This document shows positions 1-11,943 of a stretch of 64,000 nucleotides of DNA, one piece after another; positions within the stretch are counted from its first letter, which is position 1, and the number at the start of each line of letters is the position of its first letter. The translations under genes and the position numbers were made by a program. Source of the DNA: Paraburkholderia aspalathi. Lineage in GTDB: Bacteria; Pseudomonadota; Gammaproteobacteria; Burkholderiales; Burkholderiaceae. The notes beneath the pieces were generated by a model, which was not told the DNA's origin, ran no database searches, and was given only the letters and a program-made list of their open reading frames with translations. The stretch covers positions 372,001-436,000 of the forward strand of contig NZ_FPBH01000005.1 in the NCBI RefSeq assembly GCF_900116445.1, in the 5' to 3' direction.

Positions 1-62
1 CGTGTTTTCCTTGTCACTTGCGTGGGCGGCGCTGCATTAATTCCGCCTCTTGTGCCGCGAGC

Positions 63-1301
63 TTAAGCTTCCATCCTGCTGTCTACGCTCAACGCCTCGA
101 GCCATTCCGGCGGCGCGGATGCGATTTCCAATTGCGGCGTGCCATGCCAGTCCGCACAGCGTTGCAGAGCGCGGCGCAGATCGCCCGCTAGCCTCGCACT
201 AAGCCGCACGCCGGGTTCGATGTGCAGCGATTTCAGTTCGAACACGCCGGTGGTCCGATGCGCTTTCGCATCCACGCGGCCGACCAGGCGCCCCCGGCTC
301 AAAAGCGGCAACACAAAATAACCGTACTTGCGCTTCGCGGCCGGTGTGTAGCATTCGATCGCATAGTCGAAGTCGAATAGCGCGGCAGCGCGCTTGCGAT
401 CCCACACCACCGGATCGAACGGCGACAGCACCGTGGTGACGGTTGAAGCGAGCTTGCCGTTCGCTGCTTCGTCGATCATCGGCGCGAATTCGTGATGGAC
501 GAAGGTGTCCTGCTTCCAGCCTTCCACCTGAACCGGGATCAGCTCACCGCGATCGGCGAGCGCATGCAATTCGTCGCGATAGGGGCGGCGTGGCAGCCGG
601 TAGTAATCGGCCACCCAATCGGCGCGCACGACGCCGAGTGCGCGGCAGGTGCGTCGCAACGCTTCCTCGGTGACGGTTTCCCGCGGCGGCAGGTCGCGCG
701 CGTCGTCCCAATCCGGCAACACGCGCTCGGTCAGATCGTAGACGCGGTGAAAATTGCGCCGCTCGGCCACCATCAATTGCCCGATCGCGAACAGCACTTC
801 CAGGTGGCGCTTCTCCGGCTTCCAGTCCCACCAACCGTTGCCCTTGCCCGCCTCGCGCGCGAAGTCCGCTGAGCGCACGGGACCTGTCGCACGGATATGC
901 GCGAGCAGCTTCTCGATGTCTTTGCGGTACTTCTTGTGCCATTCCGCCGCGTATTTCCAGCCCATATCGCTCGGGTCGAGCATGCGATGGCGCAGCAGGC
1001 CATAGTCTTCGATCGGGACGAAACAGGCTTCGTGCGACCAGTATTCGAACAGCTTGCCTTCGGCGAGATGCTCGTCGAGCCATTGCTGCGGGTACGCGCC
1101 GAGCCGGCTGAACAGCACGAGATACGGACTGCGCGCGACGACGTGGATCGTGTCGATCTGCAATTGCGCCATGCGGCGAATCGCGTCGAGCACGTCGGTT
1201 TTGACGGCCTTGCGGCGTGGCGGTGTCAACAAACCTTGCGCGGCCAGATGCAGGGTGCGGGCGGCAGATAGCGGAAGAGTCTTCACGCGGGCGTTGGTCA
1301 C
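63..1301 (-). CDS. ycaQ: YcaQ-type DNA glycosylase (HTH_42 family)
   Basis: 412-residue protein closely resembling E. coli YcaQ (AlkX), a DNA glycosylase that unhooks interstrand crosslinks and removes bulky N-alkylated purines. The family's catalytic Q-hydrophobic-D motif is visible as Q48-I49-D50 in MAQLQIDTI, the YcaQ version rather than the QxQ version of AlkZ. The downstream segments RSPYLVLFSRLG, EYWSHEACFVP and VLSPFDPVVWDRKRA are hallmark stretches of the family and run collinearly to the C-terminus, so the protein looks intact. It acts on chromosomal DNA in the cytoplasm as a single subunit. It is the leftmost gene and its stop codon lies at the window edge; no partner is apparent nearby. 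The start at TTG/ATG-type MTNARVK precedes the conserved LSAARTLHLAAQGL region by nine residues, as in YcaQ. Function by homology; substrate range not deducible here. Confidence 0.9.
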   Translation of the reverse strand: MTNARVKTLPLSAARTLHLAAQGLLTPPRRKAVKTDVLDAIRRMAQLQIDTIHVVARSPYLVLFSRLGAYPQQWLDEHLAEGKLFEYWSHEACFVPIEDYGLLRHRMLDPSDMGWKYAAEWHKKYRKDIEKLLAHIRATGPVRSADFAREAGKGNGWWDWKPEKRHLEVLFAIGQLMVAERRNFHRVYDLTERVLPDWDDARDLPPRETVTEEALRRTCRALGVVRADWVADYYRLPRRPYRDELHALADRGELIPVQVEGWKQDTFVHHEFAPMIDEAANGKLASTVTTVLSPFDPVVWDRKRAAALFDFDYAIECYTPAAKRKYGYFVLPLLSRGRLVGRVDAKAHRTTGVFELKSLHIEPGVRLSARLAGDLRRALQRCADWHGTPQLEIASAPPEWLEALSVDSRMEA

Positions 1302-1465
1302 GGGATTAGGAGCGGACGCAAGGTCCGGCCTGGATCAGCAGCCGCTACTTTAGCGCGAATACGGCAGACGAATCGGCGTGGTGCGCAACCAGAGCATGGC
1401 GCCGTGGGAGGCACGGTAAGCCCAATGACAACGGCGCCGCAACTCCGCACCGTGGCCGACGGACA

Positions 1466-1744
1466 TTACCAGTCGCGTCTGTGGTGCTTATCCCAGCCGC
1501 GATGGCGGCCATGGTCATGCCGCTCGCGATACCCGCGGTAGTAATCGCCGCGATACCCATAGCCATAGGCCGGCTGCACCGGCGCATAAACGACCGGAGG
1601 CGGCGCATAAACTACGGGCGGCTGGGCATAAATGGGGCCGGGGGTGTTGACGAACACGCCGACGTCTACCCGAGCCAAGGCAGAGGTCGATGCGCAGGCG
1701 GCAGCCAGGCTGATGGCGGCGAAAACGATCGCACGTTGGATCAT
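1466..1744 (-). CDS. small exported PXPV-repeat-like protein
   Basis: 92-residue protein beginning MIQRAIVFAAIS, with a signal peptide ending near ALA-RVDVG. The mature part carries Pro-rich PPVVYAPPPVVYAPVQP repeats, then a Tyr/Gly stretch and a very basic His/Arg tail ending HHRRDW. I chose the ATG at 1744 because an AGGAGA ribosome-binding site sits 7-8 nt upstream; the open frame continues far upstream but that part is not protein-like. The architecture resembles the PXPV-repeat and glycine/tyrosine-rich exported proteins common in Burkholderiales; no function is established. A second protein of similar design (signal peptide, PVGVS core, His/Asp/Pro tail) lies at 46378-46680. Probably periplasmic or envelope-associated. 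Confidence 0.8.
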   Translation of the reverse strand: MIQRAIVFAAISLAAACASTSALARVDVGVFVNTPGPIYAQPPVVYAPPPVVYAPVQPAYGYGYRGDYYRGYRERHDHGRHRGWDKHHRRDW

Positions 1745-1822
1745 GCTTGTCTCCTGTGTCGACCAGAGTTCGCGCGCTTGAGAGCACTTACTCCGGTCCC
1801 ATGCAAGATTGCGGTCTAAAGA

Positions 1823-1850
1823 GTCAGCCATTCGCTGTCGAATGGCTGAC
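1823..1850 (-). terminator. perfect 12-bp hairpin downstream of the flavoprotein gene
   Basis: Arms GTCAGCCATTCG and CGAATGGCTGAC flank a CTGT loop. It lies about 80 bp past the stop of the minus-strand gene at 1929-3641 and upstream of the exported-protein gene. There is only a short T run after the stem on the minus strand, so it may be a weak terminator or an mRNA 3'-end stabiliser. Confidence 0.4.
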
Positions 1851-1928
1851 AACAATCTTACGAGACAGAAAGAAAAGCAGGTGCAACCAGTTGAAGGCGT
1901 GTGTAACAGCAGATTACCCCGGGGGCGT

Positions 1929-3641
1929 TCAGGCCCCCAAAGCGACCGCTTCCCCCGCCGAAACAGCCAGCAGCTGGTGGATCTGCGCGACCACCGCCGC
2001 ACCTTCTCCAACCGCCGCCGCGACGCGTTTCGTCGATCCGGCGCGCGCATCGCCGATCGCATATACGCCTTCGACCGTTGTAGCGAGATCGCAGACGGAG
2101 GCGCCGTCCACGCCGGCACCGGTCAGCACGAAGCCCTTGTCGTCCAGCTCCACGCCGCAGGTGCGCAGCCAGTCGGTATTCGGATCAGCGCCGGTGAACA
2201 GAAACAGATGGCGCGTATCGAGGCTTGCGGTGCCGTCCGGTAGCGGCTTCTTCAGCACGACCGATGACAACCCGATGTCGTCCGCCTCGAGCCGGCCGAC
2301 CTCCGAATGCGGATGCACGAACACATTCGGCAACGAACGGATGCGGTCGATCAGATAGCGCGACATGGTGGCTTCAAAGCCGCCCCGGCGGATCAGCACA
2401 TGGACCTTGGCCGCGTGGGTCGCCAGATAGACGATTGCCTGGCCCGCCGAATTGCCGCCGCCCACCAGCACGATCTCCTGGCGTTTGCACAGCTTGGCCT
2501 CGACTGGCGACGCCCAGTAATACACGCCGCGGCCATCGAAACGGTCGAGCCCTTCGAGCGCAGGGCGCCGATAGACCGCGCCGCTCGCGATCACGATGGT
2601 GCGGGCCGTGATCTTGCCGCCGCACTTGAGTTCCAGCCGGTACGGCGACTCCGCGCAATGCAGCGCCTTAACGTGGACCGGAATCGCCACGTGCGCGCCG
2701 AATTTCTGCGCCTGCACGAACGCGCGGCCCGCCAGCGCCTGGCCGGAGATACCGGTCGGAAAGCCGAGATAGTTTTCGATCCGCGAACTGGCGCCTGCCT
2801 GGCCGCCTGGCGCACGGCTGTCGAGCACGATAACCGAGAGGCCTTCGGACGCCGCGTACACGGCCGTGGCGAGGCCGGCCGGCCCGGCGCCGACGATCGC
2901 GACATCGTACACATGCGAATCATCGAGATCGGGCAGCAAGCCGAGGCAGGTGGCGAGTTCAGGCATGCTCGGATGACGCAGCACTGTGCCGTCCGGGCAG
3001 ATCACCAGCGGCATGTCTTCTTTCTGCGCGGCGAATTGCTCGATCAGACGCAGCGCGTCTTCGTCGCGCTCGTCGATGACTGAGTGAGGGTGGCCGTTGC
3101 GCGACAGGAAGCCTTGCAGCATGACGAGCCGTGCGTCGCTGCTGTTGCCGATCAGGATCGGGCCGCCCGCGCCCTTTTCGATCAACGACACGCGCCGCAG
3201 GATCAACGCCCGCATGATGCGCTCGCCCAGTTCGGCCTCGGCGACGATCAACGCGCGCAGCTTGTCCGGCGGAATCAGCAAAGCGTCGACCGGGGTGACG
3301 GCCATGCCGTTCACCAGCGCGGGCCGCCCGGACAGCTGACCGACTTCCGCGAGAAAATGCTTGGCGCCATGTTCCGCAATCAAAACCTCGCGCCCAATGC
3401 CATCGCGCTGATAAACCTTCACGCGCCCTTCCAGCAGCACGAACATGCCGGGACCGGTGTAGCCGGTCTCGAACAGCAGCTCACCGGCTTCCCAGTGGCC
3501 CACTTCGCCGAACCGGCGCAGACGATCGATTTCTGCGCACGTGAGTTCGGGGAACATCTGATGCATGCGCGTCGCAAGCGACGAAAACGGCGCGTCGGCG
3601 ACGACGGCCTGTTGCCCTTCAACTTCTTGAGTCGACAGCAT
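1929..3641 (-). CDS. cyclic-nucleotide-binding-domain/thioredoxin-reductase-like flavoprotein
   Basis: 570-residue fusion. Residues about 20-150 form a CRP-type cyclic-nucleotide-binding domain (LRRFGEVGHWEAGELLFETG, MFVLLEGRVKVYQRDG). Residues about 160-235 resemble a thioredoxin-like middle domain (PILIGNSSDARLVMLQGFL), without a CxxC. Residues 245-565 are a TrxR-like pyridine nucleotide-disulfide oxidoreductase fold with FAD site GAGPAG (251-256), NAD(P) site GGGNSAG (394-400) and the second FAD segment YAIGDARAGS. The redox CxxC that thioredoxin reductase carries between the two nucleotide sites is absent: the equivalent stretch reads YYWASPVEAKLC. It is therefore an NAD(P)H-dependent flavoprotein, but probably not a classical thioredoxin reductase. 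The start at 3641 is preferred over the longer frame because AAGGAG lies 9 nt upstream. It sits about 90 bp downstream of the DedA-rhodanese gene on the same strand and may be cotranscribed with it. Confidence 0.85.
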   Translation of the reverse strand: MLSTQEVEGQQAVVADAPFSSLATRMHQMFPELTCAEIDRLRRFGEVGHWEAGELLFETGYTGPGMFVLLEGRVKVYQRDGIGREVLIAEHGAKHFLAEVGQLSGRPALVNGMAVTPVDALLIPPDKLRALIVAEAELGERIMRALILRRVSLIEKGAGGPILIGNSSDARLVMLQGFLSRNGHPHSVIDERDEDALRLIEQFAAQKEDMPLVICPDGTVLRHPSMPELATCLGLLPDLDDSHVYDVAIVGAGPAGLATAVYAASEGLSVIVLDSRAPGGQAGASSRIENYLGFPTGISGQALAGRAFVQAQKFGAHVAIPVHVKALHCAESPYRLELKCGGKITARTIVIASGAVYRRPALEGLDRFDGRGVYYWASPVEAKLCKRQEIVLVGGGNSAGQAIVYLATHAAKVHVLIRRGGFEATMSRYLIDRIRSLPNVFVHPHSEVGRLEADDIGLSSVVLKKPLPDGTASLDTRHLFLFTGADPNTDWLRTCGVELDDKGFVLTGAGVDGASVCDLATTVEGVYAIGDARAGSTKRVAAAVGEGAAVVAQIHQLLAVSAGEAVALGA

Positions 3642-3734
3642 TGAACCGCTCCTTCTGTGTTCATCCTGAATGATCGACACGGGGGGCGAAGCGGCGCGGG
3701 CGCACAAGGGCGCCGATATGAATGCGCTGCTGCG

Positions 3735-4730
3735 CTACACGGCCTTTGGCGCGATTTCGTCGCCGACCGCCACGTCGGGCGGCGGCATGCCGGGCAGCGC
3801 GTCCACCGCTTTGCCCGAGTCGCGCCAGGCTTCCATACCACCGCGTAACGGCAGCACGTCGGCGAAGCCGGCTTCGTTCATCTGTTTGGCCATCCATGCC
3901 GCGGATATTTCATTCGGGCACGAACAGTAAATCACCACCTTCTGATCGTGCGGGTATGTTGCGACGATCTCCTCGAGCTGCCGCTCGTCGGCGAATTGCG
4001 AACCTGGAATCACGAACGGGTCGAGCGCACGCTTTTCCTGCGAGCGAATATCGAACAGTACCGGCGTTTTGCCGGACGCGACCAGCGCCGCCAGCTCCTC
4101 GACTTCCATCCGCTGAGTTGCGAGCTTGGAAATCAGCTGACGCCGGCGAATCCAGCGATAAGCCGCATACAGCAGCAGCAACGCGACGGCCACCAGCGCG
4201 GCCGTGCGCCCCAGGCGTCCGGCCATGGCGAACAGCATATCGATCTGCCGGGCGAACAGCGCGCCGATGATCAAACCGGTACCCGACCACAAGGCGGCGC
4301 CGATGCTGTCGTAGGTGAGAAACGTGCGGTAGCGCGTGCCCATCGCGCCGGCCATTGGAATCGACACGATCGACAGGCCCGGCACGAACTTCGCCACTGC
4401 CAGCACACGCACGCCCCAGCGGCCGAAAAAGCGTTCGGTCTTTTTTACACAGGTGTCGCGCGACAACGAAAGACGGCAGATCGTTTTCAGCGTATTGCCG
4501 CCATACATACGGCCGGCGAGATACCAGGCGCTGTCGCCGATCAGGGTGGCGAAGATCGACAACACGAGGACCGGCATCAGCTGCGTGCCCACCGACCCGG
4601 GATGCATGGCCGCCATCGCCCCGAACAGCACGAGCGACGGCATCGCCGGCACCGGCAGCCCGAGTGAGGCGGCCAGCACGTTGACGAAGACGAGCGCCGG
4701 TCCATATTGCTCGACGAGATCATGTAGCAT
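3735..4730 (-). CDS. DedA family membrane protein fused to a rhodanese domain
   Basis: 331 residues. Residues 1-190 are a DedA/VTT membrane domain: hydrophobic N-terminus with SLGLPVPAMPSLVLFGA, the conserved GDSAWYLAGRMYGG segment, the FVPGLSIVSIPMAGAMG re-entrant region, and a final membrane helix near 176-192. Residues about 205-320 form a single rhodanese domain (PVLFDIRSQEKRA, VVIYCSCPNEISAAWMA, LRGGMEAWRDSGKAVD) with a candidate catalytic Cys269. Rhodaneses transfer sulfane sulfur; DedA proteins influence membrane homeostasis and proton-coupled transport. The rhodanese domain follows the last helix and should be cytoplasmic. A GGAAG ribosome-binding site precedes the ATG at 4730. The adjacent flavoprotein gene downstream suggests a shared sulfur or redox function, but that is inference. 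Confidence 0.88.
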   Translation of the reverse strand: MLHDLVEQYGPALVFVNVLAASLGLPVPAMPSLVLFGAMAAMHPGSVGTQLMPVLVLSIFATLIGDSAWYLAGRMYGGNTLKTICRLSLSRDTCVKKTERFFGRWGVRVLAVAKFVPGLSIVSIPMAGAMGTRYRTFLTYDSIGAALWSGTGLIIGALFARQIDMLFAMAGRLGRTAALVAVALLLLYAAYRWIRRRQLISKLATQRMEVEELAALVASGKTPVLFDIRSQEKRALDPFVIPGSQFADERQLEEIVATYPHDQKVVIYCSCPNEISAAWMAKQMNEAGFADVLPLRGGMEAWRDSGKAVDALPGMPPPDVAVGDEIAPKAV

Positions 4731-4954
4731 CGGCTTACTTCCGCAGCCCTTTCGGGCACGGCGCAGGTAGGGAAAGCAACGGGGTATGTAAGGATTATGG
4801 ACGCATTTTCAAGACGTGCAAATGTCCGGAAATGCGTCAGGTTATTAGCGCGTTAAATGCGCGAGTGTGGCTTGCCAGCGGGTTAAAGGCGCGGAATAGA
4901 AGCGCGAATGGAACAAAGCGAACGGATTGATGCTTTCGCGGCAAGCAAGTGACG

Positions 4955-4988
4955 AATAATGGCCTACGGATGCCCGTAGGCCATTATT
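4955..4988. terminator. 15-bp perfect stem-loop
   Basis: Arms AATAATGGCCTACGG (4955-4969) and CCGTAGGCCATTATT (4974-4988) with loop ATGC. It lies 80 bp downstream of the small minus-strand gene 5068-5319 and upstream of the DedA-rhodanese start. The A/T-rich outer part gives a short T-rich 3' end in either direction, so it may terminate transcription of the small gene. No long T tract follows. Confidence 0.5.
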
Positions 4989-5067
4989 GCTGTACGCAAA
5001 CCAAAGGCGGCGGTGCAGAAACGGCGCACGGCATTCGCGCGTAAGCGCAATAGCATGCGTGACAGCT

Positions 5068-5319
5068 TTATTGACGATGATTGTGCTGTTCGCCCGGCAA
5101 TTCCGCGCCATGCGCGCGAATGGCAGCAATCAGTTCGGCAGGCGTGATTTCGTAGCGCACTTCGCGGTGAATGCCTGGCTTGCGCTCATCGACCTCGACC
5201 AGAAGAATGCCTTTGCCGTCTTCTGTCGATTCGAGGCGCAGCGAGCGGAGTTCGCGCGCCGTTGCGTCGTCGTATTCGGTGAGCAGGGCCATTGACCCGG
5301 AGGACCCGGTAGTGCGCAT
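5068..5319 (-). CDS. small hypothetical protein
   Basis: 83-residue soluble protein beginning MRTTGSSGSMALLTEY, acidic in the middle (YDDATARELRSLRLEST), with a regular beta-rich pattern (GKGILLVEVDERKPGIHREVRYEIT) and a C-terminal helix PAELIAAIRAHGAELPG. I chose the ATG at 5319 because AAGGA lies 9-10 nt upstream; the internal ATG at 5292 lacks a recognisable site. No signal peptide or membrane segment. I do not recognise the family. It is followed by the stem-loop at 4955-4988 and is probably a single-gene transcript. Confidence 0.65.
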   Translation of the reverse strand: MRTTGSSGSMALLTEYDDATARELRSLRLESTEDGKGILLVEVDERKPGIHREVRYEITPAELIAAIRAHGAELPGEQHNHRQ

Positions 5320-6029
5320 CGAGGTTGTCCTTGTTCCGTTGTTGATCGAACCATTGTACGGGCAGGTGGGCGCGCCGTCTTTCGCACGGCGCTCACACTT
5401 GGGGAACCCGCCCGCCACCTATCTGCTTGCCGGTACGCCGCTCTGCCGCATTGGCCAATGGCTGGCGAGGCCCGCTGGGCAATGCGAGCCTTGACGCCCG
5501 ACTGTGACAACCAGTTTAACGCGACTCTCCGCGTCGACGGCTGCATTTTTCGTGCCCCGTGACGGTGCAGCCCTTCTCTCCCCGGCTGTCACGGTGCTGA
5601 CGCGCGCGTCGGTTATGGCGGGGCGATGAGAGAAACAGGCGGCGAAAAAAATAGCCCGTCCTTTGGGAGGACGGGCTGCTAAACGCCGTTGTTACTCGGG
5701 TCAGCCTGCCCTTGCAACTAATTGGGCGCTGACGTTTGCATCGTGATGCGTCAATTCAGGACTGTCGAGGTGGGAGTAACGCCGATCTATCAGATTAATG
5801 TCAAATCTTCCGCCGGCATTCGCCACTTCAACGACGGTCGACGACAGGCTGCGCGCTGCCTGGTCGAACGTTTGCCTGCGCTCCGAGTGGCCGTGAAAAT
5901 CAGTGCCGGATGCTTCGCGTGCGGTTATCAAAAGCGCTACACTGCGCCGGTAAAGGGCTGCAGACCTGTTCCGTGCTCCTCCGAGCCGCAGCGGTCTGCG
6001 TGCGCGAACCACGCTAACTTTGCCAGCTG
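5320..6029. other. 710-bp intergenic region
   Basis: No convincing gene. A minus-strand frame (5701-6075) is open, but about half of its third codon positions in the sampled stretch are A or T, unlike the strongly GC3-biased real genes around it. The region contains an intrinsic terminator on the minus strand (5645-5677) with no protein gene feeding it, and presumably the promoter of the plus-strand histidine kinase. Confidence 0.5.
5645..5677 (-). terminator. Rho-independent terminator without an assigned gene
   Basis: On the minus strand the 9-bp stem AGCCCGTCC/GGACGGGCT with a 7-nt loop is followed by A and then seven T residues, a textbook intrinsic terminator. The only minus-strand sequence upstream of it is the apparently non-coding block 5690-6029, so it may end a small RNA or a short unannotated transcript. 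Confidence 0.7.
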
Positions 6030-9590
<3,561 letters not shown>

Positions 9591-9645
9591 TTGGCGTTTC
9601 TGCCATCGCCGATGCCATCGTCATCGGCGTTTCAGTCGCGGCCAG

Positions 9646-10047
9646 TCAATCCGGGCGTTTCGCGATGAAGTCGATCTCGACCAGCGCGTCGCGTGCGAGC
9701 GCAGTGACGCCGATGCAGGTTCTCGCCGGCAGTTTGTCCGCGGGAAAGTAGGCGCGGTAGGTCTCGTTCATCACCGCATAGTCGCGCTTGAACTCGGTCA
9801 GGAAAATGCGCACGGCGACCACGTGTTGCAGCGTCAGACCGACGCCTTGCAGCACGAGTATGAGGTTGTCCATCACGCGTTGAGTCTGCGCGACGACGCC
9901 GTCCGGAAGCGGCGCGCTGTCGTCGGTGGGCGAGGTCGGCATCTGACCTGTGAGGAACACCCAGCCGTCGGTTTCGGTGGCATGGGAGAAGGGGCCGACA
10001 GGCGTCGGGGCGGACGGGATCATCCAGAAGGCGGGGGTAGGGCTCAT
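9646..10047 (-). CDS. RidA/YjgF family protein
   Basis: 133 residues of the RidA (YjgF/YER057c/UK114) family, trimeric cytosolic proteins that hydrolyse reactive enamine/imine intermediates. The diagnostic C-terminal signature is present: R109 in LPARTCIGV (the residue that binds the substrate carboxylate) and E124 in ALVEIDFIAKR. The N-terminal FSHATETDGWVFLTGQMP also fits. No ribosome-binding site is clear before the ATG at 10047, and the in-frame ATG at 10023 (MIPSAPTPVGPFSHA) is an equally plausible start because canonical RidA proteins begin close to it. It follows the GntP permease gene on the same strand after a 180-bp gap with a hairpin, so cotranscription is uncertain. Confidence 0.88.
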   Translation of the reverse strand: MSPTPAFWMIPSAPTPVGPFSHATETDGWVFLTGQMPTSPTDDSAPLPDGVVAQTQRVMDNLILVLQGVGLTLQHVVAVRIFLTEFKRDYAVMNETYRAYFPADKLPARTCIGVTALARDALVEIDFIAKRPD

Positions 10048-10177
10048 GAGGGCAGTCGGCGTCGAGTGTCGGCCGGCCTAAGTTACCCGAACAAAATTTT
10101 TGACGTCGGCGGTTTTTCCTTATTGCCGCCTGTGTTAACCGCTTGCCGGTACTCAAGTACTCAAATGGTCGAGCTTG

Positions 10178-10212
10178 CGGAGATTACGCCGCACTGTGCG
10201 GCGTGATCTCCG
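10178..10212 (-). terminator. hairpin downstream of the GntP gene
   Basis: Arms CGGAGATTACGCCGC and GCGGCGTGATCTCCG pair over 15 positions with one wobble around an ACTGT loop. It starts 18 bp past the stop of the GntP gene. No T tract follows on the minus strand, so termination efficiency is uncertain. Confidence 0.5.
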
Positions 10213-10229
10213 CGCCGTCTGCCGCGCCG

Positions 10230-11630
10230 TTAAACCAACCCAGTCATGTAATACACGGCGATCACAAAGAACACCGCCAGTGTCTTGATCACCGTCACCG
10301 CGAAGATATCGCGATACGACTGACGGTGCGTCAAACCCGTCACGGCCAGCAGCGTGATCACCGCGCCGTTATGCGGCAGCGTGTCCATACCGCCGCTCGC
10401 CATCGCGACGACCCGGTGCAGCACTTCCATCGGAATATGCGCCGCTTCCGCGCCCTTGATGAACGTATCGGACATAGCCGCGAGCGCGATGCTCATGCCA
10501 CCCGATGCCGAGCCCGTGATACCCGCCAGCGAGCTCACCGAAACCGCGGCATTGACGAGCGGATTCGGAATGCTCTTCAGCGCATCACTGACCACCAGGA
10601 AACCCGGCAAAGCCGCGATCACGCCACCGAAACCATACTCCGACGCCGTATTCAACGAAGCCAGCAGTGCGCCTGCCACCGCCGCCTTGGTGCCGACCGC
10701 GAAGCGTTCGCGCACGCGACCGAATGCCGTCACCACGACCATCACGATACCTAGCAGCAGTGCGCCTTCCACAGCCCAGATCGCAACGACGCTTTTGATG
10801 GTCGTCGTGACCGGCGCATGGATGCCAGGCAGGATGTCCGGTGCGATGGTGTACGTCGCACCGTACCAGTTCGGAATCCAGCGGGTCAGCAGAAAGTTCG
10901 CCACGCCAACGAGCACCAGCGGTGCGACTGCCAGCAGCGGATGCGGCAGTTGCTTCGATTCGACGCGTTCCGGTTCGTTGACGAGTTCCGTGCCGTAGCC
11001 TTCGCCCGTCGCCATTGCCGCGCGGCGGCGCCATTCCAGATAGGTGAGGCCAACCACGATGATGAACAGCGAGCCGATCACGCCAAGCGTGGGCGCGGCC
11101 CAGGACGTCGTCTTGAAGAAGGTGGTCGGGATGATGTTCTGGATCTGCGGCGTGCCCGGCAGCGAATCCATGGTGAACGAGAACGCGCCGAGCGCGATCG
11201 CGCCAGGCATCAGGCGTTTCGGAATATTGCTCTGGCGGTACAGCTCGGCGGCGAACGGATACACCGCGAACACCACCACGAACAGCGAGACGCCGCCGTA
11301 GGTGAGCAGCGCGCACACCGCGACGATCACCGCATTCGCACGCGAGCGGCCGATATAACGGATGGCCGCGGCCACGATCGACTCAGAAAAACCGGACAGT
11401 TCGATGACTTTACCGAACACCGCGCCCAGCAGAAAGACGGGGAAGTAAAGCTTCACGAAGCCGACCATCTTCTCCATGAAGATGCCGGAGAAGACCGGCG
11501 CGACGGCGCCCGGATCGGTCAGCAGCACCGCGCCGAGGGCGGCGATCGGCGCGAACAGAATGACGCTGTAGCCGCGATACGCGGCAAACATCAGAAACGC
11601 CAGCGCGGCGAGGACGATAACAAAGGACAT
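10230..11630 (-). CDS. GntP family permease
   Basis: 466-residue polytopic membrane protein with about 12 hydrophobic segments, typical of the GntP (gluconate/hydroxy-acid:H+) family. Characteristic stretches include GGVSLFVVVFAVYPFAAELYR, MDSLPGTPQIQNIIPTTFF, TASEYGFGGVIAALPGF and GSASGGMSIALAAM. Members import gluconate, other aldonates or short hydroxy acids such as 3-hydroxybutyrate; the substrate cannot be read from this sequence. The start at 11630 is chosen because GGAG lies 9 nt upstream; the open frame extends further but is not membrane-protein-like. A sigma-54 promoter lies 70-86 bp upstream (11701-11716), and the divergent neighbour is a sigma-54 activator with a PAS domain, so the permease is probably induced by a signal that activator senses. 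Confidence 0.92.
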   Translation of the reverse strand: MSFVIVLAALAFLMFAAYRGYSVILFAPIAALGAVLLTDPGAVAPVFSGIFMEKMVGFVKLYFPVFLLGAVFGKVIELSGFSESIVAAAIRYIGRSRANAVIVAVCALLTYGGVSLFVVVFAVYPFAAELYRQSNIPKRLMPGAIALGAFSFTMDSLPGTPQIQNIIPTTFFKTTSWAAPTLGVIGSLFIIVVGLTYLEWRRRAAMATGEGYGTELVNEPERVESKQLPHPLLAVAPLVLVGVANFLLTRWIPNWYGATYTIAPDILPGIHAPVTTTIKSVVAIWAVEGALLLGIVMVVVTAFGRVRERFAVGTKAAVAGALLASLNTASEYGFGGVIAALPGFLVVSDALKSIPNPLVNAAVSVSSLAGITGSASGGMSIALAAMSDTFIKGAEAAHIPMEVLHRVVAMASGGMDTLPHNGAVITLLAVTGLTHRQSYRDIFAVTVIKTLAVFFVIAVYYMTGLV

Positions 11631-11700
11631 TGAGTCTCCAAAGCTTGGTTGTTCTACGTGTACGCCGTCCCGATGAGTGCGACGGCCCGGCGCCCGCAAA

Positions 11701-11716
11701 TGCAGATTCCATGCCA
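11701..11716 (-). promoter_or_regulatory. sigma-54 (-24/-12) promoter of the GntP gene
   Basis: Minus strand reads TGGCATGGAATCTGCA. It matches the sigma-54 consensus TGGCAYG-N4-YTGCA with the invariant GG and GC dinucleotides at the required spacing. The predicted start point is around 11690, giving a 5' leader of about 60 nt before the permease ATG. A sigma-54 activator gene is divergently encoded next to it. A short dyad ATCTC-N6-GAGAT at 11869-11884, upstream of the promoter, is a possible but weak activator site. Confidence 0.75.
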
Positions 11717-11943
11717 CGCACGCCGCAACGGCCTGTCCGTTGATTTCACAGGCCGAAGTTCGAAACGTGATGCGGCCGATTGTACCCAAACGTCTCCAAA
11801 TCGGGACGCAGATCAGCTGAATACAGGCCGAACCGAGGTTAAACCCTTATGGAGTAGGCTTGCTGGCGATCTCGCTGATGAGATAAGCTTGTCCACGAAA
11901 TGAGATATGCATAAATAGAACGATAGCCGGAGACAGCGACACC

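Noticed and set aside
1..66. Open plus-strand frame at the left edge
   Set aside because: Too short, and it overlaps the end of ycaQ; no evidence for a gene end.
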